Below are positions 1 through 13,200 of a stretch of 64,000 nucleotides of DNA, piece after piece. The notes under the pieces were generated by a model that worked only from the letters and a program-made list of their open reading frames with translations, was not told where the DNA came from and searched no databases. The stretch is taken from contig JACBWW010000068.1 of the NCBI GenBank assembly GCA_020086605.1, forward strand, positions 2,375,302-2,439,301, read 5' to 3'. Made by a program: the position numbers and the translations under genes. Every line of letters starts with the position of its first letter. Within the stretch, counting starts at the first letter, position 1. The stretch is from Lanius collurio. Taxonomy: Eukaryota; Chordata; Aves; Passeriformes; Laniidae.

Positions 1-3000
1 ATTTTTGCAGCAGGAGCATGGGCCAAGACTTGAATCTGGCATGTTCTGAACACAAATACTGAATCACCTGCAATCCCCTAATAAATTTAAATTACAATTC
101 CCTCACGTATCAGGCAAAGATTGCACTGTATAAAACTGTCTGCTTCTTTTTAGCTGCAAAGAGAGCACAGCTTCACAGCACACTGAGAAATCAAAATTGC
201 TGCAACCAGACACTACAGTACACCAGTGCAAATTACAAGTTGCTATATCCTATATTCCATGCCTGAGTAAGTGTTGTCTCTCTATCTTTGCACAAACCCA
301 GGGTCACAGGGAAAGCTGAGGGCTGACAGGAATTCACATCTTTATGTCTCCTTAAAAACTCCAGTGGAGACCTCCTGCCTTTGGCAGAAAGAGCCTCCTG
401 CCAGATAATCTAAACCGTTTAACAGGATTGCAAAAGCCTCGATCAAACAAACCATCACACTATTTTCCCCATTCCCAAGCAAGTGAAATGCAGTGGAAGA
501 CCACCCACAAAGCTACTGGTGAGCTTCTTTTGCCACCATTTAGGCTGCTTTGCTCTTCTTCCTCCTTGGATGATCTAATCTTTGCAGAGGTCAATGCCTG
601 GAAAAACCTCTGGAGACTGTCTGGTCTGAAGAAAGAATGGGTTTTGTCCGACCCTGCCTATTTCATTCAGTGCAACAGCAAGAGCTCATTACTTAGTGTG
701 AAAGCATTGTCCCGTTTGTCTAGCACAAGAAAAATCATTCTATTTCCATGTGTGTAGGAAAGCCAGATTTAAAAATAGCTCCCTTGTCTCCTGACCAGAG
801 ACGGGAGATCTGACCTAGATTTATCAGCTGTTAGCAAGCTGTGCAATGATTTAGCTCACTCTTAGAAATTTTTTTGTCAAATAAATGCACATGCTTGCAG
901 GCTGCAACATTGAATCTGATTCCATGTGATCTCATATAACTGACCAAAGAGTGGGATTTTTCCATAGGAAAGAGAAACTAAATCCTTCCTACATCAGATT
1001 TTTCTATTACTCATATGGAAAGTGGTATTCATGTATTTTAAGACAGACGTACATTGCATATGTTCTCTCTCACAGGTTTCACAGTTCCTCTGGTCTCTGT
1101 AAAAGGTGAGCTGACCTACTGAAGAGTCTGGACCTTCTTTTGACCCTTATTGCTTCAGTGACTAAGTGGCATCTTTCTTCTTCCTCTGCCTTGAGAACAG
1201 AGGAGAAGAGGGGCTGGAATACATGGGAATGTCTGACCAGGTGCTTAGCTGGACCAGGTCACACCTCCACCCAAAAAACCTCCATAGAGTGATAATGATG
1301 TATTAAAGTGCTGGGTGGAGAACTCATGGCCCTAAAATCATACTGAGTGTTCATCTACCTGACAAACTCGTCAGCTTCTCAACCCAGAGTATATCGCCAC
1401 TATGCAAAGCCTCCCATCCATCCTGCCCAGGAAAAAGACCTTGATCTGAAAGTGATTTTGCCTCATCAAAAGGCCACAGACCATCCTGTTCTTGCTACTA
1501 GAGAGATAGTCTTCAGCTATTCACACTCTCCTCTCTGCTTCAGAAGGGTTCTGCAAGAGGCTCCTCCAAGCAGCACTGGTACTAGAAAGGGCAGGGATTC
1601 CTTCAGGACCAGTCTGAATCTGCCCTTGCCTGCATGTCAAAAACACAACTACTGTCCTGCAATACTATCAGAAGCCTGCTCCTTAGCACCTGCTTTTTCT
1701 ATTGCACCCCAGTATATAAACAAAGGTACATGTACTTTGACAATGAGAATTAAAATAATTGAGAGAAAAATCTCAGCTAGCTGATTCCCTCCTTTGTTCT
1801 GGCCACTGCACAGCAGCCTCCAGGTCACCAGGCAAAAGGGTGATCTGTCAAGACAAGGTGTGTCATTGACATGGGTTCTGGTACTCCGAACTCCATCAGT
1901 TCATGAAGCCAGCGGTCAGTTCGAGCTCCCCGCTGTAGTAAACACACTCACACCTGATTTTACATGTCATTATAATCATCAAGAGCCAAAGCTTAGTTTG
2001 CCCAAATTTATTATAATTCTAGGTTTAGGATTTAATTCTTCACGCAGTAAGTATTTCTAGGTATGGTCATTCCCTCTTGCGTTATTCTTGGAAAATGGAA
2101 AAAAAGGATGCAACAAGAAACAGTGCAGTCACACAGGACAGCAACTCCTCTACATTCTGTTGCTGTGGGTAGAAGAAAACCACAGAATCATTTATAGTGA
2201 AAAAAGACCCTTAAGATCATCACCAACCATTTACCTAAAACTATCAAGTCCATCAAAATAATCAATAAAACATCATCTTACCAACCCACAAATAGCCATT
2301 TTTATATTTAGAGCATGTCTAGCAGCTGACTTCCAGTCATGCTGCTCAGTCCAGATATAACTTGTGTATTTTCACATTATTTTTAGCATTATTATTTTTC
2401 TTATACACATCTGTATGCACAGTTCAAAAAAACCAGCAGTGAATCAAGAAGTATTTTCTACACTGCTGTGGGGTATTGTTTGAGCATTACATCTGGGCCC
2501 AGAAGGTGCCAAAAACCCCACAGCTAATCAGTTCTGCAAGAGCCTTTAAGCTCAGACACATTTCCATTAGAAGATAAGGGTTGCCACTGAATCCTTTAAC
2601 AAGAAGAAATGGGGGAGGTGGAAGAAGAGAGCACAAGACACCACCCACTCTGAAATCTTGCAAACCCACAGGTCATCCAAGGGCTTCATAAAGAAAAATG
2701 CAGCTCCAAGCCAAGGTGACTGGAATGTGGCAGTATCTGGAAAAAAAAATTGCCTCCAGTTACAGTGACACTGGGAGCAGACTGGAACTCTGCCACTCAG
2801 CACACATTGAGAAGGGACCGGAATCCCTCACAGACACCATGCTACCTCTGGGGTGGGTAGCTTTTCTGTTAAGCTGGTCTCAAAGGTTGGGAAATAGAGA
2901 GAAGAGTTGTGTCTGTGTTTCTAGGAACTGCTTCCCTGTCGAAGGACAAGGCTTGATTCCAATTCTGTTCCACAAAGTTAAAGGAGAAGTTGACTGGCCT

Positions 3001-3994
3001 GTTTGATCACTTGTGACAGATTGCACCACAAATCTTTCCTGTCATACCCCAACAAGAGGCACCAGAAAATCCTCCCACCTCCACAGAAGTAACCCACATT
3101 TCCTCATTGATTTTACCACCAAATATTACCCACAGATTTGTTACTATGTCCTAAAAATATTACACGAGACCCTTGCAGCTGAGGTCACAGGCAATAAATT
3201 GAGATTCAGATGTGGGTTCTTAGATAGCCTCCCCTCCTGGCAGGGGAGGCCAGCTGATTAGCTTAGGACTAGACAAGACTAGTCCCCAGTGCTTTGAAGG
3301 AAGGTGCAGGAAAGCTCAGGAGTAATAACTGCAGACTGTTTAATCCATCTGTGTTACAGTCTGTAGTTTTACCAGTCTGAATTCAAGCAATGGTTTGAGC
3401 TCTCAAAACAATCATTTCTGCACCAGTGCGACAAAGACTTCTGCTGAGCTACAGATTTTGTAAGTAATTAAACTCTTTAAGTAATTTCTCAGCAATGATT
3501 TCCCCTTAAAAATATGTGGTTTCAGTAGCAAAACAATAAACGGTCAAAGCTACTTTCAAGTATTATGTTAAGCAACTACATAAAAGTAAAAGCCATTACT
3601 TCATGAGAGAAAACACAAGACTATAAACTTTACTATCCATCTCCTTGTGTATTTCAGTGCTTTGTTATAATCCCACATCTTCAGAAATTGGGGAGGAAAA
3701 AGGGATAAAAAGGGAAATTATGCCACAAATATGTTGCAGCAAGAAATCTGCATTGGGAATGAGGCAGAAAAAGTACATCCAAGGGTCTCTGTGCTTGGCC
3801 TAAACAGGTTCCTCTGCTTTTTAAGGCAGCAATTCTGGAACTGACGTGCAGTACTCACAGCACCAGCATGGCCAAACATGCAGCCACGTGTCTGTCAAAT
3901 CGCCTTTCAGCTCAAGAATCTTCCCTTTTGGTTACATATCACCAGAAAATGTAACAAATCCAAGCTGCGGTGCACCCTGCGCATCTTCACTCAC
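1..3994 (-). other. BICD2: BICD2 intron 2 (partial)
   Basis: Intronic sequence 3' of exon 2. It is AT-rich with no exon that I can support. A worn CR1 fragment lies near 2180-2330. The small open frames here have no recognisable homology or splice logic. Confidence 0.8.
2180..2330 (-). mobile_element. CR1 LINE fragment (3' end, degraded)
   Basis: The plus strand reads cagaatcatttatag ... gacccttaagatcatc ... accaaccat, the familiar antisense of the avian CR1 3' untranslated region. The element is therefore in minus orientation. Ends are approximate. Confidence 0.55.
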
Positions 3995-4207
3995 CTCCTT
4001 CAATTCCTGTGCAACAGAATTAAGGCGTTCATTTTCAGATTGTGTGTTGGCAAGGACGTTTCTGATCTGCTTCAATTCAGTCTGCAACTCCATAACCTTC
4101 TTCATGTAGTATTCTTCTTTGGTAGCTGATTCTTGAATCAAGGTCTCCTCTCTGCTCTCTCCATCTGCTGCTACCTTCTTGTGGTTGGTATGGGCCTGTC
4201 CAAAAGC
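3995..4207 (-). CDS. BICD2: BICD2 coding exon 2
   Basis: 213 bases, 71 complete codons, from acceptor GTCCTAG (AG at 4209-4208) to donor GTGAGT (3994-3989). The peptide begins [20 protein letters not shown] and ends SVAQELKE, matching the coiled-coil 1 continuation of BICD2. Phase 0 at both ends fits exon 1. Confidence 0.95.
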
Positions 4208-7200
4208 CTAGGACAGTCAGGAAACACATCTTTTATCAGTAAACCTATAATTCTGCGTAAGTAACTTCAATTTAAAATAGTTGAAAACATTTACCCTCAT
4301 ATATTTCTTTGAGGCAAAGGAACATAACTTTTCCTACACCCTCCAGTTCGGGGGTCAGATTTCCAAATGCTACTAAGTGGCCAACACCGTGCTTTTGAAA
4401 GTAAACGGCAGCACCCAAACAGTGTTTTGTGATGCAGAATGCTTAAGCAGAACCTCAAATAAACCCTTGTGGGAGGAAACAACAATGTACTGACTCGAGT
4501 CTGCCGTTAAAACAAGACTGGCTTTCAACCAGATGACTGCAAGATGACCAGGCACTGCTGCACACACATATTCTCTACAGTAGGGTCAGATTTGCTTTTG
4601 CAAAACCGGAATCACTGAGAACACATTTGGTATTAGCAGCCTATTCCCTTTCCCAGGCTGGGAGCTCCCTGCAGCTGCCCCTGGATGGAGATTACAGCCC
4701 CCTCCCCTGGGCTTGGCGACACTGGCAGGGCTGCTCCGGATCCAGGCTAAGCCAGTGGGGTCACGCTGGCTGAAGTAGGTCAGCGGACAATCCGCCAGCC
4801 AGCTCAAAACACCAAACCCCAGCAGTGTGCCAGCAAAGGCACTCAGAGGCAGGTCAGAAATCTAACCCACTCAGTACAGAAATCTAACCCACTCAGTACA
4901 GCCTGCCTCTGGCTAGTCCTGACATTGGCATTATTTTGCCTCCTCACATTTCTTTTTGGGATTTTCATTTTGCTTGAAACCCTTCCAGGTGATGGCCCCT
5001 GTGGCAGTGATCTCCACATGTGCCCCCAGCCCACACAGACACCCCAGTTGCTGTGCCTGTAGCTGTCACTGGCACATGCTGGAGAGCAGAGCTGGCCACT
5101 TCCAGCTCTTATATTTGTAACACACTGCCTGGCAGATCAGCCATATTCAATGAGATTAAAAATGCCATCATCTAAGTGTTGCACACACTTGCACCACAAT
5201 TCAACCCAAGGCGTATTTGGAGCTTTCAGGTTCCCTAGTATCTTTTTGGGATGCCAAAACATGGCAGATTTTCCTAGACAACATTAATATCAGGCCAAGT
5301 CAAGGACAGAGAAGCATCTCATGAAACTCCTTATCTAATAATGCATTTTCAATTGATCATCTTTTGCCAGCTCTTCAGAAAAATACTGTCAGAGAAGAAA
5401 AATATCTGCTTTGAAGAGAAACAAATTTCAGTGTTTTATTACTTCTGTATATTACAGCAGGTACATTAATAGCACAGAAGCTACTGACTATGCCAGGGCT
5501 GAAAGAGCTGATCAAATGATGCCTATGATTAAAGGCACCCAGATATTGCTCCCATCGGACTAAATTTTTATCTCAGATAAGCAAGTCAGAGACACAGGAG
5601 ACAAATACCCATTGCAGAAATTCTAGCCAGATTCATCAAGATGACCTAAGGGAAATTAAAGAGCATCATATTTCAGACAGAAAGCACCATCTGTGCAAGT
5701 CCTTGTCAAATGAATTTCAACAAAGCAGCTTAAAAGCCTAATACCCAAGATCTCCATAAATGTTAAAGGGGTAACAAAAAGCATGTCATCTCCTCAAATA
5801 CACTATTTTTTTTCTGTAATAAGTTAAGATCCACCAGCATGAATGACAAATCTCTGGCACAGAGAAAGGGACAATGGGTATCTCTTTGTCCAGTGAAGTA
5901 GCACGATTTGCTCAGCTGCAGGATGCCAAAACAGCAAATGGAAGCTCAGGACACTTAAAACCACAGCTGATCAGCCAGACCTCACAGTCCAGGCACTATT
6001 CCATCAAGGAGCTCACTAATGCCACTAATAGAGGGATTCTTAAGAATAATGACTAATTTTCTTGTGCAAGTTCCAAGGCAGATGCTAGGCCTTGGGTTTC
6101 TTTAACATCTGGAAAGAAACTATCATCATTTTGCCCAAGTCACAATTGACAGTAAGTATTTAAATACAGAAACTGCCATAGAAGATGAGACCGGGTTTTT
6201 TTTTTAATCCAATATCCTGTCTTCTACAGAGGCTAATGCCAGATGCTTCAGAGAAAGGTGCAACAAACCACATAATCTGGGGATTGCCTTAAGCCTTGAA
6301 GGAGAATGCTTAATGTAAATTTGGAAGAGCTACTAACATTGAGCTACCCATGTAAAATATCCCTTTATTTTTCAGAGATTTATGCATTTTTGGCCTCAGT
6401 AAAATCCTACAACAATGAATTCTATATTTAAAATCTTACTCTTACACAACAGTTTTTCATCTGTTTACAGGTTTTCCACACTTCCATACAAGAATGAATA
6501 TTTTCGTTCAGAGGCTTGAAGGTGTGTTGCTAATTTCATGGTCCACTGTCAATCATTCACTGGTTTTTGAGATATCCATCAGAACTCTCCATTCTCTGGT
6601 GAAATTCAGTAAGTTATCACTACTTTTATGTGTGAGAGGTTTTTCCATTACCTACAACAGTCAGACTCCCATTTCAGAAACTGCCTGTTATTATGGCTTG
6701 TCCCAGCTGGCACAGTTGACCCAACTGAACCAGAACTGCTCACACACACTAACTGCAGCAACAAGCTCATGGTCACTCCTAGTGAAGGAAGCTGCTGTTC
6801 TCTGTGGGCTCCAGTTATTTCTGCACAGTAAGACTATTCTTTGCTCTCAGCCAGCATGCTTCTAAAGTGTCAGCAGAAACCCTGCTGTTAGCTTGAGTAC
6901 TACTGTCTGGAGTACAGAACCGTGAGTAAAGGGACTCTGACATACACAGAACATGAGAAGCCTCCTTAAGAGCCATGGTCATCAGGACAGGCAGTCTGGA
7001 ACAATTCAAGCTGCATGCATTTATAAAAGAACACTTGAAAAGCACTTCCATTCTAACCAAGCTTTGTTATCTCTCTTGTATGTACTTAGAAACAACCTCA
7101 GACACCACTGTTACAAACCATTTTCATAATTCCTGTGTAGAACAGGAAATGTAACTCTTAACAAAATTGTGCAAAATTACAGGGTAATGCAATTACCTGC

Positions 7201-10200
7201 CATAGCTACAGCCCAGACCTGTCTTAAATCAAGCTAGTAAAAGGAAAACTGACTTTTTACTGCTATGCATGAAACCCCTAAACCTTCATACATCCTGGAG
7301 TCCAGCACCTGCCCATCTGCTTTTGCCTTAACATTATCTAAAACACAGAAGCAGCAGTCAAAGTTACCCTGCTCTTCCTCCTCTTCCAAAACCTCTATTT
7401 CTGTCTACTAGGGAAGAAAACTGTTCACAGTTATATTGGAATTATAGGCTTTAGAGTATCTCTTCATAAAATAAAAGTTTCTGATGTGAGGGCTGCAAAA
7501 CACCATGTTCTGCTCAACAGCTGCCTTTAGGAATTACAAGACACTAATGTTAAGGGATTATCAAAGTTCTTATCTTCCAGATTCCCAAGATCAGGGCAAA
7601 AGCAAAATCAAAGAGTTCATGAACCAAAATGCTGTCTTGCTACTTGCTCAGCTATGCTTGTCAATGCATCGGAAAGCACTTCGCTGGAGAAAGGTTACAA
7701 TTTACTCACAAGTATCTCTTCAAAAAGCTGCACAGGACACACATCAAAAGCCCTCCTCCAGTTAATACCACCTGAAACCAGTATAAATGAACCTCTAACC
7801 CCTCAACATACAACCTCAAATTCTGTAACACACAATCCCAAATTCTGTATAGCTATTTACCTCTGGACCAGGCAAACATGAAATATTTCCTATCTGGGGG
7901 CTCACATTTATGTGCTCTGAGGGCAGTGAGCTTAGAGAAGTGCACCAAATCATTTGGATGTTAATTTTTGGTTCTTGCTAATAACCTGCTGCCAAAGCCA
8001 CAAATCAACTGAAACCCTGACAGGTTTCCTTTGGTCAAGGGATCCCCTTGCCATCCCCTACAGACATGCCAGTCCCAGAGGTCCTTATCCTCCCTTCTTT
8101 CAAATACACTAGGCAGCATTGCCCAAAGGCCAATTATAACATGAAATCCACAGAAAATTTACCATAATTTGCTGGTGAAGGTTTACCAAAATTACTGCTG
8201 AAAATGCTATTAAATCAACTTTCATCTTTGCTGAATTACTTACACCAGCAGACTCAAGGCACGTAGAAACACATGCTATCATATTCTTAAATAGCCCAGA
8301 AAATATAGTTGCTAAATTTAGTAGATTAATACAAATTTAATCTTCAAACGATGATGTCTTAAATCTCAAGAATTCAAAGCTCTCCACATCAATTATGAAT
8401 GGAAAGAAGAATCTGGACAGCAAATGGATGAAGCAGACTCATACAAAATCTGCAATGTTATGCAAAATGGTCAAACCCAGTTCACTTCAAATGAAGCTCT
8501 GGATCAAGCTACATGTAGACTGAGTTTAAAGTACTGATTTCCAAGAGACAGACTTAATAAAAGGTGAAGCCTCCTCTAGGTTTGATGATGATACAAATTC
8601 ATCTATTTTTGTTGCAGGAGGAATAAGATCTCAATCATGCAGATGCAGATAGTTTTTTGCGTGAAACCCAGCACACTGAAGGACGCTGCCTATAAAACTC
8701 CAAGCTTTGAGAAGGAAGTTCTCAATTCTGTGAAGTTTAGCATACTGCTAAGATATCAAGCTCTTAAAAAGATTGTTAAGATTTTAAACGTGACCTTTTG
8801 AAAGAAGTTCTTTATCACAGCGCAGCTGTTCACTGAGCACATGAAATGTGAAGAATCTCTCAAACATGCTTCTTGGAGAATTCCAAATGCTTCTCTCAGA
8901 ACAGCTGCTGTGATATGGGAGATGCAAAGATTGATCTCAGTCATGCTCAAAAGCAAGACTCTAGGGCCTTCAGGAAAATCAGAACAGCTCTGCCTTATTA
9001 GCCTCTACGATCTGTCACTCCAGACCTCTACTTAGCCCAAAAATCATCCAAAGTATGGTGGTAATGGTTCCGTATCTTCTGGAACTTCCTGAACTAGACT
9101 GCTAAAAACAAGAGTAACACAAAATACTGGGATGCCACTATTACATAACCCCCCCCCAAAGTGATGCTGGAAAGGGCTTTTTCTGAACAAACCCAGTATG
9201 ATCTCAAACCCTCTACAAACCTCTACAAACAGCTGGTGTCCCTAAAGGCCTGTTGAGAGCTGACCAGAATCCAGGTGCTGGATAGGGACTGGTAGAGGCT
9301 CTGGAGGCTGCCCTGCACTGTCTCTAGGGCACTACCTTCACTCTGTACCTGTCTTCTTACACACACTGAACCACGGCAACTAGGGAAGGACAAAAAAAAA
9401 GTCTCATAGCTGCTTAAAGCAGATATACTGACAGGGAAAGTCACAGCCCACCTGCCCTGAGATGACACAGATGAAGAAACAGAGGAAGTATCATCTCCCT
9501 TATACTCAGTCAAAATGACAGGGAGCTTCCTGTGCCATGCGGGATACACATTCAAGCAAGCAGAAAACAACACAAATATATCAGTGAAGGAGTTTCATAA
9601 AATAAATTGCTTACAAATTCATTTGTCAAGTAACCCGAACTTGTGTTCTCCATGTAAAGAAGTAGGGAGGGAGCAGAGAGACACAATTGCTGATATATGA
9701 GCTGAAAAACTAAGAGAGAGGGAGGAAAATCTTAAAAGAGCAGAAAACTCCACAATACAAATCAACTTCTGGACATTAATGACCCCTATGCTCATTTCTT
9801 CTCAAATGAAGCCTCCCTTGCCTGTGCATGTCCTCATTTCTTCCCATTTTCCAGGCTCCACATCCAGCTACGCATGATGCTGAAATGTCAAGCAGCAGCG
9901 GAAGTCTTTAGTACATGCCACAATGGACTCTTCTCTGCAGTGAAACGCTGGTGTATGATGGTAATCATCCTCAGCTGATGAAGCAGCATGAGGCACGCAA
10001 CTTTTCCTTCACTCACACGGTGATGTTTAAGAGATGCTTCAGCCCTTCTTGCTATCTCAGTCACATTAACACAGCCGCTGCACCACCACAAGCAGATCAG
10101 AACATGGACACATTCCTCCAAGAAGCGTGTTAGGAAGAAGAGGAATTAGTTTCAAATTCATTGACAAGAAAAGCTGACATAAATGCAGGAGAAAGGCAAT

Positions 10201-13200
10201 AAAGGAGAGCTTGTCTGAAAAGAGTCCTTTGACTTTCTCAATCAAGTTTGAAAAGCCGAGTGATGTCCATGTGCATGCATGCACCAGGAGAGCAGTACCA
10301 TGTACATCCATCACCAGAGGAAACACCCACAGAGGTGCCTACTCGCCTTGGTGGTGAGGTTTGGGAGTACTCTAGCAGATAGGTTACTATTTCTTTTGTG
10401 CTGAAGATCAAGAAGGATTTGCAGAAACTGCCCCTTTTAGAAGGCTATCATTAGCTAGTCTCGCAGTGAAAAAATGGTTTACCTGTAAAAATAAAACAGA
10501 ACCCAAGCCCCCAATAAAAAGAGGCGCCATTAATCAAGATGTCCCTTTTTAAAAAACAAGGATAAAAGTCATGACTAAAGACTAAACATCTAACGAGACA
10601 CTTTCCTTCAGTTGCTCTCTACCACAACTCAAGAAAGATTCAAGTCTTTTTTCTTCTCCGGAGGCTTTGTACTGATTAACAGAGATCAGTACTCATCCTC
10701 CCTTCCATCAGCTGCAGGCACCGAACTGTGATCAAGGTACACATGCTCTCTCCCTTTGGTGTCAAGGGAGCAAAGCCAGCTCTGCCAGGACTCATTACTG
10801 TCCACTCTGACTTCCAAGCAGAGGTCCTGGAAAGCTTGGAGTTCAAAGCCAAGGAGATTGGCCACAAGATACTTCATTCACCACTGTCATTCATCACTGC
10901 CATGGAAGACTGTGGGCATCACTGCCCTTGAAGATGTGAATACGACTTTTGTTTCAAAGCTCATGCTATAAATTGGCTAAATACATATCCTCCCAAAATG
11001 TGGTCTCTGTCACTCACAAACACATGTGACTACTGACATCAAAAGTACATTTACTGACAGTGTGGAGCATTTCCTCATCCTCAATGCCCTGCTCTGGAGA
11101 CAGTGGGCAGGATGGTGTCCCCATGGCCACCTCAGAACCTGTTGCTGCTTTATTCATTAGTCACCTTCCCAGGAAAGCCACACAGCCAGCAGCCCTCTGC
11201 ATAGCTCTCCAGCAAGTACTAACCAGCAGCTACTCCAGCACTCCAGTTGTTCTCAGTGACTGCAATGGGAACTCAGCAAAGGCTTGGGGTTTTGGTTTTA
11301 ATTGGGTTTTTTTTGTAATAAAAGTTGCTATAACTGTAGCAGGGAAGGAGAATTAAAATTGACCCAATTGCATTCTACTGAGTTTAAATCAGAGAAGAAT
11401 GGAAGTTTTGGTGAGCATACATTTGTGCTTTCTTATAAATGAAGAAAAGGGCATGTGAGAGCAGAAAGGTGAGGTGGAATGACACACAAGCCAACAGAAA
11501 AAAGTACTCCTTTCAGGATAACTTTATGTCTGATGGGTTAAGGAAAAATATAAAACAAGCTATCCCGAGGCATCTTTCTCTGCTGTGCATCATAACAGAT
11601 CAATGAACTGCTGCCAGCAACATCTACACAGCTCCAGATGAGGCCTCAAAGGAAAGAAAGATGGAGATGTGCAGGAGAAAGAGTTAATGCTGCTGAACAT
11701 CAGCACCGTTTAGAGCTTGATAGCAGAGGATACTAGAGATTTCTACTTACAAGTGCAAAGGGTGCCCTTAACCTGCCCATGGTGGCATCAAAACACAGCT
11801 CAAACTCACTCTTCCCAGAAGACACGCTGCAGGAAATTTGATCATCAATTGCTGATTTTTAAACCCTTCCACTAAATTTGATGGAATTATTTATTCACAC
11901 AGGCCAGTTCACAACATCAGCTGATCCCGTTAAGCAGGTCATTGGGTCATCTTCCTCTGCATATGAAAGAAGTGACTGCAAATGGACTCTGAACAGTGGT
12001 GTCCTGTTAAGACTGTCGCTCCTCTGCAGGCACTCGAGCTAAGCACCTGTCAGGACATGCGGTACAAATGACAGTGCAGAAACTTGATGTAGGTATTATC
12101 AATAAGGAAATAATTTTTAGAAACTGAAAACCAGGAGAAGTGATCTGTAAGTATCACATGCAGCTGACCTTAAAGAATAATTTCACTCAAGCCCATAATT
12201 AGTCCTGAGAAGATATGTTATGAACCTTCAAAGGGTGCAGTGGACACCAGAAACTTAGAAGCAGCCTGTTCCTTCTTAAAATGTTAGCTCTTTACTTAAA
12301 ACTCAACAACATCTTACTGAAGTTATACATTTCATAAAGGACAATGCAGAGTTATCTTAAGTACATGCCTCACACAGACTTTATTGTAATAATTCATGGA
12401 AGAAAAAACTTTCATCTAGTGCTACTAATCAAAAGATACCCATCGCTATTCAGTAAGCACCGGATCAATAAATGACTGGAAACTGAGCAAACGCATCATG
12501 GAGTACCTCTGCTGACAGCATTGCCTTCCTCTTCATCTTCGATAAGGATAGTAGAATAGAACAATTTTTTTTACTCTTATCAAATAAAGGGAACAATGTA
12601 GCCTTGCAAAAATAGATAAGGCTGACAAAGCAGAAGCCATGCAAAACAATGATACCGCACTTACTCAAAAGCTGCGGTTGAGAAACAGCCACCTAAAAAG
12701 GACATCAGAAATTGAAGACAACCAAGGAAGACGCCAAAGAACATATAAGGACTTCCAATAAGGGGTGCAACTAAGTAAAATAAAGCAACACATACACATC
12801 AAGTAAGCAGGGATAGCTAATGAATATGTAACCCGTGTGTATGTTAAAACTCCATTTACCAGGGCACTGGACAGAGGAGGGATCCTCCAAGTGACCACGG
12901 CTGCAATAAAGAATGCCTGCTTTCTAATACTAAAAAGTGTGATAGAAAGTTTCTATGTGGCCAGTTTTGGTATCATCTTCAACCTATGGACATAACCTGA
13001 CAGTGAGGTAAGTGCTAACTAATGCTCAGTAACACCATGCACATGCTAATGTGCTCCTTTCACTGAGCCTTGTGCACCATAATGCTATCTTCAGGGTCAG
13101 CTGAAACTTCGTTATCTGTGCTTGTTTCAGCTGGAGTAAATTTCCTTCAGAGTAGCTAGTAAGGGGCTATGTTTTGGATTTGTGCTGAACAGAGGGTTGA

